Source: Gordonia jacobaea (lineage in GTDB: Bacteria > Actinomycetota > Actinomycetes > Mycobacteriales > Mycobacteriaceae). From it: a DNA stretch of 64,000 nt. Positions 1 through 15,699 of the stretch are shown piece by piece. Location of the stretch: positions 1 to 64,000 of the forward strand of contig NZ_LDTZ01000015.1 of assembly GCF_001186365.1 (NCBI RefSeq), given 5' to 3'. The notes beneath the pieces are model-generated. The model made no database searches, had not been told where the DNA came from, and worked only from the letters and a program-made list of their open reading frames with translations. Positions within the stretch are counted from its first letter, which is position 1, and every line of letters begins with the position of its first letter. The translations under genes were made by a program, and so were the position numbers.

Positions 1-284
1 CCCCAAAGAGTCGACAGAATTTTCAACACAATCTCAGCCAGAGAGACAAAAACCTGACCAAACAAAAACTAGCAACACCCAGACCCAAAGACCTGAGCGT
101 CACAAAAATAAATCATCACATAATCCAAAAACTTGGACACACGATGCCAAAATATGGCATCAGACAATCTTGTCAATACACTATCGAGTTCTCAAAGAAC
201 ACACACCTACCAGCGCCACCCCGCATGGCGAGGCGCTCTCTAGTAAGCTGGTGTTTGGAATTGTTGACCCCGTCTCCGGAGCAA
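1..284 (-). other. 5' leader of an rRNA operon (16S gene beyond window edge)
   Basis: No gene lies here. Read on the minus strand it has the features of an actinobacterial pre-16S leader. The conserved leader box (minus strand: TTCTTTGAGAACTCGATAGT) lies at about 180-200. A hairpin with 7-bp arms GATGCCA/TGGCATC (143-161) and a GC-rich hairpin around 213-237 flank it, followed by AT-rich sequence down to base 1. The 16S start signature (GAGTTTGATCCTGG) is not inside the window, so the gene should begin just past the left edge. In fast-growing mycobacteria one rRNA operon also follows tyrS, which supports this reading. Confidence 0.8.
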
Positions 285-291
285 CTCTTCC

Positions 292-320
292 AGGCTACCA
301 GATCCGATTCGCGTTCGCAA
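292..320 (-). promoter_or_regulatory. rrn promoter P3
   Basis: On the minus strand TTGCGA (320-315) and TAGCCT (297-292) have a 17-base spacer and a TG upstream of the -10. This is the promoter nearest the leader box and probably a main start for the rRNA transcript. Confidence 0.6.
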
Positions 321-365
321 CACCGTGTGTTGCGGGCTATTCGTTTCTGGCCGCATCGGTGTTCC

Positions 366-394
366 AGGCTATCAGACCTGAGACACTGCAGTTT
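366..394 (-). promoter_or_regulatory. rrn promoter P2 (extended -10)
   Basis: On the minus strand the -10 box TAGCCT (371-366) is preceded by TGA, an extended -10. The -35 region is weak (AAACTG). The TAGCCTGGAA string is repeated at P3, which suggests tandem duplication of rRNA promoters. Confidence 0.45.
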
Positions 395-444
395 CCCCGA
401 TTCCGTGTCGGCCCCGGGGTCTTGCTCGCTGCGGTGCAACAAGA

Positions 445-473
445 AAGTTACACACACGGGAACAGGGCGTCAA
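445..473 (-). promoter_or_regulatory. rrn promoter P1
   Basis: On the minus strand TTGACG (473-468) and TAACTT (450-445) are separated by exactly 17 bases, a good vegetative sigma promoter. It starts 10 bases beyond the tyrS stop and points into the rRNA leader. Confidence 0.65.
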
Positions 474-482
474 ATCGCCTGG

Positions 483-1784
483 TCAGAGGCTTAAACGAGC
501 GCCGGCAAAGCTCTTCTTACCGCGTCGGATGACCAGCCAACGGCCGTGCAGCAGGTCGGAAGTGCCTGGAGTCCACTCCGGATCGGTGATCTTGGTGTTG
601 TTGACGTAGGCACCTCCTTCGCCGATCGCGCGTCGTGCAGCTTTGTTGCTCTCAGAGAGCCCGCTGTCCACGAGAAGTCCGACGAGCGTCGGTGCGTCGG
701 AGCTGTATTCGGCGATCGTGGTCTCGCCCAGTGCTGCCGCAAGCGTCGACTCGTCGAGATCCGTCAGTTCGGCGCGGCCGAACAGCGCCTGACTGGCCAG
801 TTCCACGGCGTGGGTGTTGGCCGCGCCGTGGATGAGCGTCGTCATCTCCGCTGCGAGGCGCTTCTGCGCCAACCGAAGATGCGGAGTCTCTTCCGTTGCA
901 CGCTCCAGCTCACCGATCTCTTCCCTGCTCAGGAACGTGAACCACTTCAAGTAGCGGACGACGTCGGCGTCGGACGTGTTCACGAAGTACTGGTACCAGG
1001 CGTAAGGACTGGTGAGTTCCGGGTCGAGCCAGAGGCTTCCGCCGCCGGTCGACTTACCGAACTTCTTGCCGTCCGACGAGGTCACGAGCGGAACTGTCAG
1101 CGCATGCACGGTGTCTCCGGTGATCCGGCGCGTGAGATCGACACCGCCGACGATGTTTCCCCACTGATCCGAGCCACCGATCTGCAGGCTGCACCCGTGC
1201 CTGCGGTGCAGTTCGAGGTAGTCGTTGGACTGCAGCAGCAGGTAACTGAACTCGGTGTAGCTGATCCCATCGGACTCGAGGCGTCGTCGAACGGTTTCTC
1301 GAGCGAGCATCACGTTGACCGAAAAGTGCTTACCGAGGTCGCGGAGGAACTCGATCGCGCTCAGCCCTGCCGTCCACTCCATGTTGTTGACCAGCAGGGC
1401 GCTGTTCGGACTGTCGTCGAATCGCAAGAAGCTGGCCAGCTGGTCGCCGATGCGTCCGGTCCATCCGCCAACCGTGTCGACGGAGTTCATGGTCCGCTCA
1501 CCGACATCACGCGGGTCGCCGATGAGTCCTGTCGCACCACCTGCGAGAGCGATAGGCCGATGACCTGCGAGTTGAAAGCGACGCAGCGTCAGAAGCGGCA
1601 CCAAATGCCCAGCATGCAGGCTCGACGCCGTCGGGTCGAAGCCCGCGTACACAGTGATCGGGCCGGCTTCGACAGCGGACCGCAGTTCATCGATGTCGGT
1701 TGACTGCGCGATCAAGCCTCGCCACTGCAGATCGTCGAGAATGTCTGAACCATCGATTCGGTCTTCAGAGGTCAGTGTGCTCAC
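483..1784 (-). CDS. tyrS: Tyrosyl-tRNA synthetase
   Basis: Charges tRNA-Tyr with tyrosine in the cytoplasm (class I aminoacyl-tRNA synthetase, 433 residues, normal length). The HIGH motif is HAGH at residues 57-60. The KMSKS loop is KFGKS at 241-245. The signature IGGSDQWGN for tyrosine recognition is at about 202-210, and a C-terminal S4-like RNA-binding part contains SNKAARRAI and [12 protein letters not shown]. The start is a GTG. A nearby ATG (1788) is out of frame and I see no strong ribosome binding site. It is the last gene before the rRNA promoters, the same arrangement as tyrS-rrnB in fast-growing mycobacteria. Confidence 0.95.
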   Translation of the reverse strand: MSTLTSEDRIDGSDILDDLQWRGLIAQSTDIDELRSAVEAGPITVYAGFDPTASSLHAGHLVPLLTLRRFQLAGHRPIALAGGATGLIGDPRDVGERTMNSVDTVGGWTGRIGDQLASFLRFDDSPNSALLVNNMEWTAGLSAIEFLRDLGKHFSVNVMLARETVRRRLESDGISYTEFSYLLLQSNDYLELHRRHGCSLQIGGSDQWGNIVGGVDLTRRITGDTVHALTVPLVTSSDGKKFGKSTGGGSLWLDPELTSPYAWYQYFVNTSDADVVRYLKWFTFLSREEIGELERATEETPHLRLAQKRLAAEMTTLIHGAANTHAVELASQALFGRAELTDLDESTLAAALGETTIAEYSSDAPTLVGLLVDSGLSESNKAARRAIGEGGAYVNNTKITDPEWTPGTSDLLHGRWLVIRRGKKSFAGARLSL

Positions 1785-1859
1785 ACATCGATCTTGTCAT
1801 CTGCGCGTGCGCGGCCGGCGAACACCCGACCTGTATCGATCAGACCCGGCCCTCATCGA

Positions 1860-2072
1860 TCAGGCAGAAGTGAGACGTTGATGCTCTTCGTCGTCGACCG
1901 CGCGCGCCTCAGTGGCCAACATGACCGGGATGCCGTCGGCATCGATCCGGTAGGCGACACGAAGCCGCGGGTTGTAGAGCTCATCGCCCGCGTCGAGCAG
2001 CGGGCCGTGATCCTGCGGGCACACCAGCCGGTCACGAACGATCGGATCCAGTGACTGCGCGCGAGAACCCAT
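1860..2072 (-). CDS. Trm112-like small zinc-ribbon-type protein
   Basis: A 70-residue protein of the bacterial Trm112/UPF0434 family (Rv1684 type in M. tuberculosis). Recognisable parts are DPIVRDRLVCPQDHGPL, ELYNPRLRVAYRI and DADGIPVML. Only one cysteine of the zinc ribbon is visible (in CPQDHGPL), as is usual for the reduced bacterial forms. Eukaryotic Trm112 activates methyltransferases; the bacterial role is less clear. I chose the ATG at 2072 because a GAGAGGAAG ribosome binding site lies about 10 bases upstream. The frame is open further upstream, but that part is not conserved in character. It lies between the fusion enzyme and tyrS, 75 bases from the latter. Confidence 0.8.
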   Translation of the reverse strand: MGSRAQSLDPIVRDRLVCPQDHGPLLDAGDELYNPRLRVAYRIDADGIPVMLATEARAVDDEEHQRLTSA

Positions 2073-2183
2073 CGGCTTGCTTCCTCTCTCAGCGGATTTC
2101 CCCAGCGGATTTCGACGTGCCGCGGGGCACGACAGCAAGCCTAACGGCGCGGCGAACGCGTCGATCACCCGCTCGCCTCCACA

Positions 2184-5100
2184 TCAACGCGTGCCGGTCG
2201 CGGCTCCCCCGGCTGTTGTCCTGGTCGGCGCGCCCGCGGTTCCGACAGCTCTTGCCGACGTCGTGCGATCGCGTGAGGTTGCGGAGGACGAATCCGGCAG
2301 CCAATCCACTCTGCTCACCGCAGTCTTGGTGAACCGTCGGTACCTGCCCTCCGAGTCGCGGTACCAGACCTTTGACCCGGGTTTCGGCACACCACGAGCC
2401 GCCAGTGCGCTCGCCTGGGGGCGATAGGACTCCGATACCGGGATCTCGTCGACGACGCAGACCAGGTGAGGTCGACGGTGCGCGGGCAGTGCGCCGAGGC
2501 CGAGCCGCAGTTGCGTGACTGTCAATGAATCCACGTCGACATCGGACCGCATCGTCAGCGCGGCCACCACGATCTGGCCTCCCGGATCGCCGAGCCGGTA
2601 GGCGGCCACTTGATCGACACCGGGCACCCGCGAGAGCAGTTGCTCGATCGGCGGGAGGTAGATGGGGCCCTCGATCGAATGCGCCACGGTGTCAACCGAT
2701 CCCATGAACCACAGGTCGTCGTCGGAGTCCCGGTAGAACAGGTGACCCGACACCTCCCACCGGTCCTTGGGCGCGAAGACGTCACGCAAGACGGTCGCGG
2801 TGGTGTCGAAGCGATGCCGTGAACGCGCCAGCAGCAGCCCGACCTCGCCCTGCCCCGCACGGTCGACGAAACCGTTTTCACCGACGACGAGGCGCTCGGC
2901 GTCGACGTCGTATGCCGCGATTGCCACCTCGTTGGTTTCCGGCAGAGCGCGACCCATCGACCCGACCTTGTCGGCGGCGACGTTGGCCAGGATGGCCGAA
3001 CCGTCAGCTGTCGCGAAGAACTCGAGAACGCGGGCACGTGGGAAGCGTTCGCTTATCTCGTCCCAGAGGCCGGTGGGAAGTCCCGATCCCATGAACAAGC
3101 GGATCGGATTGTGCTCGTTGATCTGAAAGTTCTTGTCGTGCAGTATCTCTCGCAGCATCGACCAGGTGTAGGACACCACCGTGACGCCGTATCGATGAAC
3201 CTCGGTGGCGAAGTTCTCGGCGTCGACGCCCTCCGACAATGCGATACGCGACCGTCCGACGGCCGTCGCGCCGAGCGTGGTCAACAATCCGGAGGCGTGG
3301 TGCAGCGGCGGGATGCAATAGACCGTGTCGCGGTCTGTGAGACCTGCCGCCGACGCCGCTCCGAACGCCGACATCGCGAACCTGTGATTGGTCACCGGCC
3401 ACACCGCAAGTTTGCCGCGTGAGCGGGTGAACAGGATGAATGCCAGATCGCCTGCGAGACCGGGATCGGGGCGATACCACGCTGGCATCTGTACGACGTC
3501 GGGGTCGATCTGTTCCATGTCGATGACGGTGCGGCCGTCAACGCCGTCGATCTCGCGTGCCGACCCGCTTCCGCCACCGAGCACGAGGACGCGATCGCTG
3601 TGAGCTGTCGCGGTCTCGAGGTGAACGGGATCGCAGACGACGACGTTCGCGCCTGCCAGCCGCAGCATCTCGCCGACATCGCCCTCACCGGCGAGAAGTA
3701 CGGCGACCGCGCCCAACCGGGACAGTGCGGCAACCGCGACCAGCGCGCTCGGGCGGGTGTCCATCAGAACCCCGATGTGCTCGCCGGGGCGCACGCCACA
3801 CTGCACCAGTCCCGCCACCACGTTGTTGATGCGGGTGTCGACCTGCGAATGGGTGAGAACTCGATTCTCGAAGAGGAAAACCTCGCGGTCGCCGCCCCAG
3901 TCGGTGTTCTCCGACATCAGCTTTCCCAGCGAGATACGAGTACCTGACTGGATCTGTCCGAGGCGGAACAGTCGCGGCACCGTGCGGACTGATTCCTGCG
4001 CGACGGCAAGCGACGTCCGCTGCACAGCGCCCGCCATTTCCCACAGATCGCGGGACGCCCCGGCACCCGCATCGGCAACCGAACCGATGCCGTGCGTGAT
4101 CCGAGACAGCAGGCCGACGCCGGTGCCTTTCCCGTCGACCGGCGCCTCCATCGGCTCGACGTGATCGGGCTCAGGCCCCAGGTCCTCCTGCCAATTGATC
4201 CATTCCGCAGTCGTCGGCCACGTACGAGTACCCGAAGTACTTCCCACCACAAGACCGAAATGCCCTACGGGAAGCCGTGATTCGTACACGCGAGCTCGTG
4301 GTGCCGCACGGACGACACCACGGATAGCGATCGGTTGCCCGATGTCGTCGACCTCGCCGACGAAACCCAGAACGGGGGCGGTGATCTCGGCGAGCGTCAC
4401 CAGTTCGCCGTTGATCACAAACCCGCCGGACACCATGCGGTTATGTGCGACGAACTGGCGCAGCAGTTCCGCGATGGCCGGGCCGGACCAGGCGACCCAC
4501 CCTTCGGCTTCGAGGAAGCGGCGCTGATCTTCGCGGGGCAGAAGTGCGTCGCGGTCGTGGAGCTGGCGGAGGAAGTCGAAGCGGCTGCGCGCGGTCTTCA
4601 CCGGGTCGAGCATTTGGAAACCGAGACGCGCCAGCCAACTGGGCACCCACAGATGTGGAAATACCTTGTCGGCCAAGACCTCCGCGCCGGGAGCGACCAG
4701 TGCTGCGGGCAGTCCGAGCGGTAGTGCCGCGAGAACGTCGACCGGGCTACCGAAGGTGATCACGCTGGCCACCCCGCGGGAACGTCGATACGCAGCTGCC
4801 TGATAGGCGAACATGCCGCCCTGCGAGTAGCCGGCGACGTGAACATCGCGGCCGGTGGATTCGATGATCCAGTCGATCGCCTCGCTCACCGCGACGACGT
4901 GGTCGGCGAGGTTGCGCTCCATCCCGCCTTCTTCGTGATCGGGAGATCCGAAGTCGACGACCCAGGCAGTGATGCCGTTGCGGTGCAGCACAGAGACGGC
5001 ACCGTTGTGCTCGGTCACGTCATAGACGTTGGCAGACACCATCATCGGGGGAATCAGCACGATGTTGGGACCGGTCGCCGGGGCATCCGGGAAGTAGCGT

Positions 5101-5258
5101 CGCAACCGGAACATCCGTGTCGTCTCGACCACGGTGAACGGCGCGGGCTCGGTCCCGGTCTGCAGACCGCCGTACCGGAGCACCTCGAGACCATTCTGCG
5201 CTGTCGCGAGGACACGCTCGGCAAATGCCTTCACGTCGGGAATACCGCCGCCTGCCAT
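2184..5258 (-). CDS. PhaC-like alpha/beta hydrolase fused to acyl-CoA synthetase (Rv1683 type)
   Basis: A 1024-residue fusion. The N-terminal half (about 1-360) is an alpha/beta hydrolase of the poly-hydroxyalkanoate synthase/lipase type with the nucleophile motif AGYSQGG. The C-terminal half (about 420-990) is an AMP-binding acyl-CoA synthetase fold. The M. tuberculosis/BCG counterpart (Rv1683/BCG1721) has been linked to lipid droplets and triacylglycerol turnover. The usual synthetase P-loop (YTSGTTG-x-PKG) is replaced here by LFTRSRGKLAVWPVTN, so ATP-dependent activation may be weak or lost. I start at ATG 5258 because GGGGAGGA lies 9 bases upstream; a GTG at 5279 precedes that site and is unlikely. 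The C-terminal tail is low-complexity Thr/Ala/Arg. Confidence 0.85.
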   Translation of the reverse strand: MAGGGIPDVKAFAERVLATAQNGLEVLRYGGLQTGTEPAPFTVVETTRMFRLRRYFPDAPATGPNIVLIPPMMVSANVYDVTEHNGAVSVLHRNGITAWVVDFGSPDHEEGGMERNLADHVVAVSEAIDWIIESTGRDVHVAGYSQGGMFAYQAAAYRRSRGVASVITFGSPVDVLAALPLGLPAALVAPGAEVLADKVFPHLWVPSWLARLGFQMLDPVKTARSRFDFLRQLHDRDALLPREDQRRFLEAEGWVAWSGPAIAELLRQFVAHNRMVSGGFVINGELVTLAEITAPVLGFVGEVDDIGQPIAIRGVVRAAPRARVYESRLPVGHFGLVVGSTSGTRTWPTTAEWINWQEDLGPEPDHVEPMEAPVDGKGTGVGLLSRITHGIGSVADAGAGASRDLWEMAGAVQRTSLAVAQESVRTVPRLFRLGQIQSGTRISLGKLMSENTDWGGDREVFLFENRVLTHSQVDTRINNVVAGLVQCGVRPGEHIGVLMDTRPSALVAVAALSRLGAVAVLLAGEGDVGEMLRLAGANVVVCDPVHLETATAHSDRVLVLGGGSGSAREIDGVDGRTVIDMEQIDPDVVQMPAWYRPDPGLAGDLAFILFTRSRGKLAVWPVTNHRFAMSAFGAASAAGLTDRDTVYCIPPLHHASGLLTTLGATAVGRSRIALSEGVDAENFATEVHRYGVTVVSYTWSMLREILHDKNFQINEHNPIRLFMGSGLPTGLWDEISERFPRARVLEFFATADGSAILANVAADKVGSMGRALPETNEVAIAAYDVDAERLVVGENGFVDRAGQGEVGLLLARSRHRFDTTATVLRDVFAPKDRWEVSGHLFYRDSDDDLWFMGSVDTVAHSIEGPIYLPPIEQLLSRVPGVDQVAAYRLGDPGGQIVVAALTMRSDVDVDSLTVTQLRLGLGALPAHRRPHLVCVVDEIPVSESYRPQASALAARGVPKPGSKVWYRDSEGRYRRFTKTAVSRVDWLPDSSSATSRDRTTSARAVGTAGAPTRTTAGGAATGTR

Positions 5259-5286
5259 CAACCACGCTCCTCCCCGCACACTGTAT

Positions 5287-5302
5287 GGTGATCTGCATCA
5301 CC
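5287..5302. promoter_or_regulatory. Inverted repeat upstream of the hydrolase/synthetase fusion
   Basis: Perfect repeat GGTGAT-CTGC-ATCACC, 30 bases upstream of the start at 5258 and downstream of a possible -35 (minus-strand TTGACC, 5320-5315). It could be an operator or a leader hairpin. No regulator gene adjoins it. Confidence 0.3.
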
Positions 5303-5366
5303 TTACCCAAGCTTGGTCAACTCGCACCGTACACGGATCGACATAGACCCCGCGCACTCGTCGACC

Positions 5367-8019
<2,653 letters not shown>

Positions 8020-8169
8020 GGTGGTGTGTGCTCCTATGTCGTGGTTCGACATCCATCATCGGATGTCGTGCCCGATGCGATCGGGCTGGGGTCTGTTTGT
8101 CGGTCCGGGTTCGGGCCTCGGTGTGTCCGACTCCGGCTCAGGGGCCGCCGGGGCGTCGGTAAGGGGTTG

Positions 8170-10803
<2,634 letters not shown>

Positions 10804-10807
<4 letters not shown>

Positions 10808-11798
10808 GAGTGCGACGCTCCGTCTGTGTCTAGCGTGGTGTGCGCGGTTGCGGGAGAGAGGTTTTCGGGAGCGACGACGGTGGTCCCGGTGCTCGTCGCG
10901 GTCAGCAGTTCGGCCAAGACAGCGTGCGGCACACGGCCGTCGACGACATGAGCTCGCCCGACACCGCCTTCGACCGCACGCAGGCACGCCTCCATCTTGG
11001 GCACCATGCCTGCGTCGAGACTCGGAAGCAGTTGTGCCAGTGCGTCGGTCGAGATCTGCGACACGAGCGACGAGCGGTCGGGCCAATCGGTGTAGAGCCC
11101 TTCGACGTCGGTGAGCATCACCAGTCGGGTGGCACCGAGCGCCTCGGCGAGAGCGCCCGCAGCCGTGTCGGCGTTGATGTTGTGGACGACGCCGTCACGG
11201 TCGGGGGCGAGTGTCGAGACGACCGGAATGCGTCCCGCACCAACGAGATCGAGCACCGCGGAGGTGTTGACCGAGGAGATGTCGCCGACGAGTCCGATGT
11301 CCGTGGCAACTCCGTCGACGACGACGGTGCGTCGCGTCGCCGTGAACAGGTTGGCGTCCTCACCGGTGAGGCCGACGGCATAGGGTCCGTGCGCGTTGAT
11401 CAAGCCGACGAGCTCGCGACCGACCTGACCGAACAGCACCATCCGCGCCACGTCCATCACCTCGGGCGTGGTCACACGGAACCCGCCGCGGAACTCGCCC
11501 GTCAGGCCGAGACGTGCGAGCATCGCCGAGATCTGTGGTCCGCCACCGTGCACCACGATCGGGTGCATGCCGCAGGCCCGCAGGAAGACGATGTCGGCGG
11601 CGAAGGCGCGTTTGAGGTCGTCGTCGATCATCGCGTTGCCGCCGTACTTCACGACGACCGTCGCACCGTGCATGGCCTGCAGCGTAGGCAACGACTCCGC
11701 CAGGATCGCGGCCTTCGCGGCGCCGCTGATCGAGCCGTCCCCGCTGATCGAGCCGTCCCCGCCGAGCGAGCCATCCCCGCTGATCGAGCTTGTCGAGA

Positions 11799-11802
<4 letters not shown>
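10804..11802 (-). CDS. argB: Acetylglutamate kinase with repeat-encoded N-terminal extension
   Basis: Phosphorylates N-acetylglutamate (332 residues). [19 protein letters not shown] and LTDVEGLY are typical of the family. The ATG at 11802 overlaps the argJ stop (ATGA). The first 25 or so residues are unusual: four 18-bp units (11723-11794) encode a Gly/Ser/Asp/Ile string of the form DGSISG repeated. The conserved fold starts only after it, near [11 protein letters not shown]. An N-terminal helix in this place is important for arginine inhibition in some family members, so the extension may matter or may be neutral. Confidence 0.95.
11723..11794. repeat. Four 18-bp tandem units inside argB
   Basis: Units at 11723-11740 and 11741-11758 are identical (CCGCTGATCGAGCCGTCC). 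Those at 11759-11776 and 11777-11794 are diverged copies. The array is in frame with argB and codes for the N-terminal extension. Confidence 0.85.
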
Positions 11803-14172
<2,370 letters not shown>

Positions 14173-14871
14173 CTAGGTCGGCGGGCGCAGCGAAGTAGAT
14201 TCCCAACCGGCGTCGTGTAGTCGTTCGACGGCCTCGAGAATCAGATCCACCGCGAACTCGAACTCGAAGTCGTCGTCGCAGCCAGCGGGCCCCGTACGTG
14301 CGCGAGCATCGAGGGCGATCGCCGTCACTGCGGGATATCGTTTCGCGAATTCGGCCTCCGCTGCCGCCTGCGCCGCCGGACCGAGGTCGGCAGGCGGCGC
14401 GGCACTACCGGTGAACACTTCCGCCGTGAAGCCCCAGATCCGTGGCCCGACTACGTGCATGGCGTGGTGGGTCAGATCGATTGCGATGCCTCCGTCGATG
14501 AACTCCGCCGCCAGGGAATCCATGTACGCGAGCGCGCCCGGCGTAGGAGTGTCACGGGATTCGATCGCTGTGCGCATCCACGGGTGCGCTTGGTACACGC
14601 GCCGTGCGGCGAGTATTCGCGAGCGCACCGACCTGCGCCAGCCCTGCGCGGAGGACGCGGGGTAGGAGTCGACGACGACATCGATCATTCCGTCGACCAG
14701 GTCGCTCTTGTTGGCCACATGTTTGTACAGCGCCATGGGCACCACGTCGAGCTCGGTCGCAAGCGCGCGCATGGTGACCGCGTCGAATCCGTCTCTGTCG
14801 GCAAGACGGACGGCACAGCCGAGTACGCGATCCCGGTTGAGCGGAACTCGCTGAGCTGAGTCATCCGACAT
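14173..14871 (-). CDS. TetR-family repressor
   Basis: A 232-residue one-component regulator. The N-terminal helix-turn-helix is at about 18-62 (TMRALATELDVVPMALYKHV). The C-terminal half resembles the tetracycline-repressor-like C domain, and the ligand is unknown. The ATG at 14871 is preceded by a -10-like TAGGGT (14884-14879) 7 bases upstream, so the mRNA is probably leaderless. It is divergent from a DUF4386 membrane protein, with two 17-bp palindromes between them, so it should repress itself and that neighbour. Confidence 0.88.
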   Translation of the reverse strand: MSDDSAQRVPLNRDRVLGCAVRLADRDGFDAVTMRALATELDVVPMALYKHVANKSDLVDGMIDVVVDSYPASSAQGWRRSVRSRILAARRVYQAHPWMRTAIESRDTPTPGALAYMDSLAAEFIDGGIAIDLTHHAMHVVGPRIWGFTAEVFTGSAAPPADLGPAAQAAAEAEFAKRYPAVTAIALDARARTGPAGCDDDFEFEFAVDLILEAVERLHDAGWESTSLRPPT

Positions 14872-14892
14872 ACCCGAAACCCTAGCGAAGCC

Positions 14893-14922
14893 TTGACCGG
14901 GTGTACGTAGTACACCTACGGT
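14893..14922 (+). promoter_or_regulatory. Promoter of the DUF4386 gene, with operator in the spacer
   Basis: TTGACC (14893-14898) and TACGGT (14917-14922) are 18 bases apart. The first palindrome fills the spacer exactly, so a bound repressor would block RNA polymerase. Confidence 0.55.
14900..14916. promoter_or_regulatory. TetR operator 1
   Basis: Perfect 17-bp palindrome GGTGTAC-GTA-GTACACC. It overlaps the plus-strand promoter spacer and the expected -35 region of tetR. Confidence 0.7.
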
Positions 14923-14928
14923 AGGCGG

Positions 14929-14945
14929 GGTGTACGACATACACC
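14929..14945. promoter_or_regulatory. TetR operator 2
   Basis: Palindrome GGTGTA-CGACA-TACACC, 29 bp from operator 1 and with the same half-sites. It lies just downstream of the DUF4386 promoter, so it may act as a roadblock or a cooperative site. Confidence 0.65.
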
Positions 14946-14996
14946 ACTGACTCAGCACGCGTCACGCGCACCAAGGCCACAGGCAGGAGAACTCGC

Positions 14997-15674
14997 ATGG
15001 TCGAATCGAACGAGCGAGCCCGGGCGCGGTGGGCCGGTATCTGGTACCTCGTCACCTTCGCGACGTCGCTTCCGGCTCTCGCTCTCAAGAAACCCTTTCT
15101 CGACGGCGATCCCGACGCTTCGGGGGCCGCTGCCCAGTTCGGATGCGTGCTGGAGGTCATCCTCGCCGTGAGCTGCGTCGGCACCGCCATTGCGCTCTAC
15201 CCCATCATTCGACGCCACAGCGACGCCCGCGCACGAGGTTTCGTCGCGTCGCGAACCGTCGAGGCGACGCTCGTGGTGATGGGAGTGGTTGCGGTACTGG
15301 CACTCGTCACGGTCCGGGATGCGCCCGGTACATCGTCAGGAGTCGACGACGCGCTCGTCGCACTTCACGATGGCGCGTTCCTCCTAGGACCCGGCCTACT
15401 ACCGGCAGTCAATGCACTCCTGCTGGCTCCGGTGCTGTACGCGAACCGACTGGTTCCACGTGCCATTCCCGCACTCGGGATCATCGGCGCGCCGCTCCTG
15501 CTCGCGTCGGCGACCGCGACAATCCTCGGCCTCGTGTCACAGGTGTCGCCGATCGGCGCGCTCGCCGCCGCCCCCATCGCGCTATGGGAACTCGCGCTGG
15601 GCGTCTGGCTGACCGCGCGTGGCGTGCGAGAGCACAGCGAGGCGTCGAACAGCACACCGGTCGCCGTCGCCTGA
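14997..15674 (+). CDS. DUF4386 membrane protein
   Basis: A 225-residue integral membrane protein with about six hydrophobic helices and an N-terminal RARWAGIWYLVTFATSLP segment typical of DUF4386. No enzymatic function is known for the family. The start has a good ribosome binding site (GCAGGAGA). Its promoter contains the TetR operators, so it is the likely main target of the divergent repressor. It may take part in responding to whatever molecule the repressor binds. Confidence 0.8.
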   Translation: MVESNERARARWAGIWYLVTFATSLPALALKKPFLDGDPDASGAAAQFGCVLEVILAVSCVGTAIALYPIIRRHSDARARGFVASRTVEATLVVMGVVAVLALVTVRDAPGTSSGVDDALVALHDGAFLLGPGLLPAVNALLLAPVLYANRLVPRAIPALGIIGAPLLLASATATILGLVSQVSPIGALAAAPIALWELALGVWLTARGVREHSEASNSTPVAVA

Positions 15675-15699
15675 CGTGGTCGGCTATCGACGTGCCGAG

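Noticed and set aside
1-482. Small open frames on both strands at the left edge
   Set aside because: The region carries rRNA promoters and leader features, and the frames have no ribosome site or family pattern.
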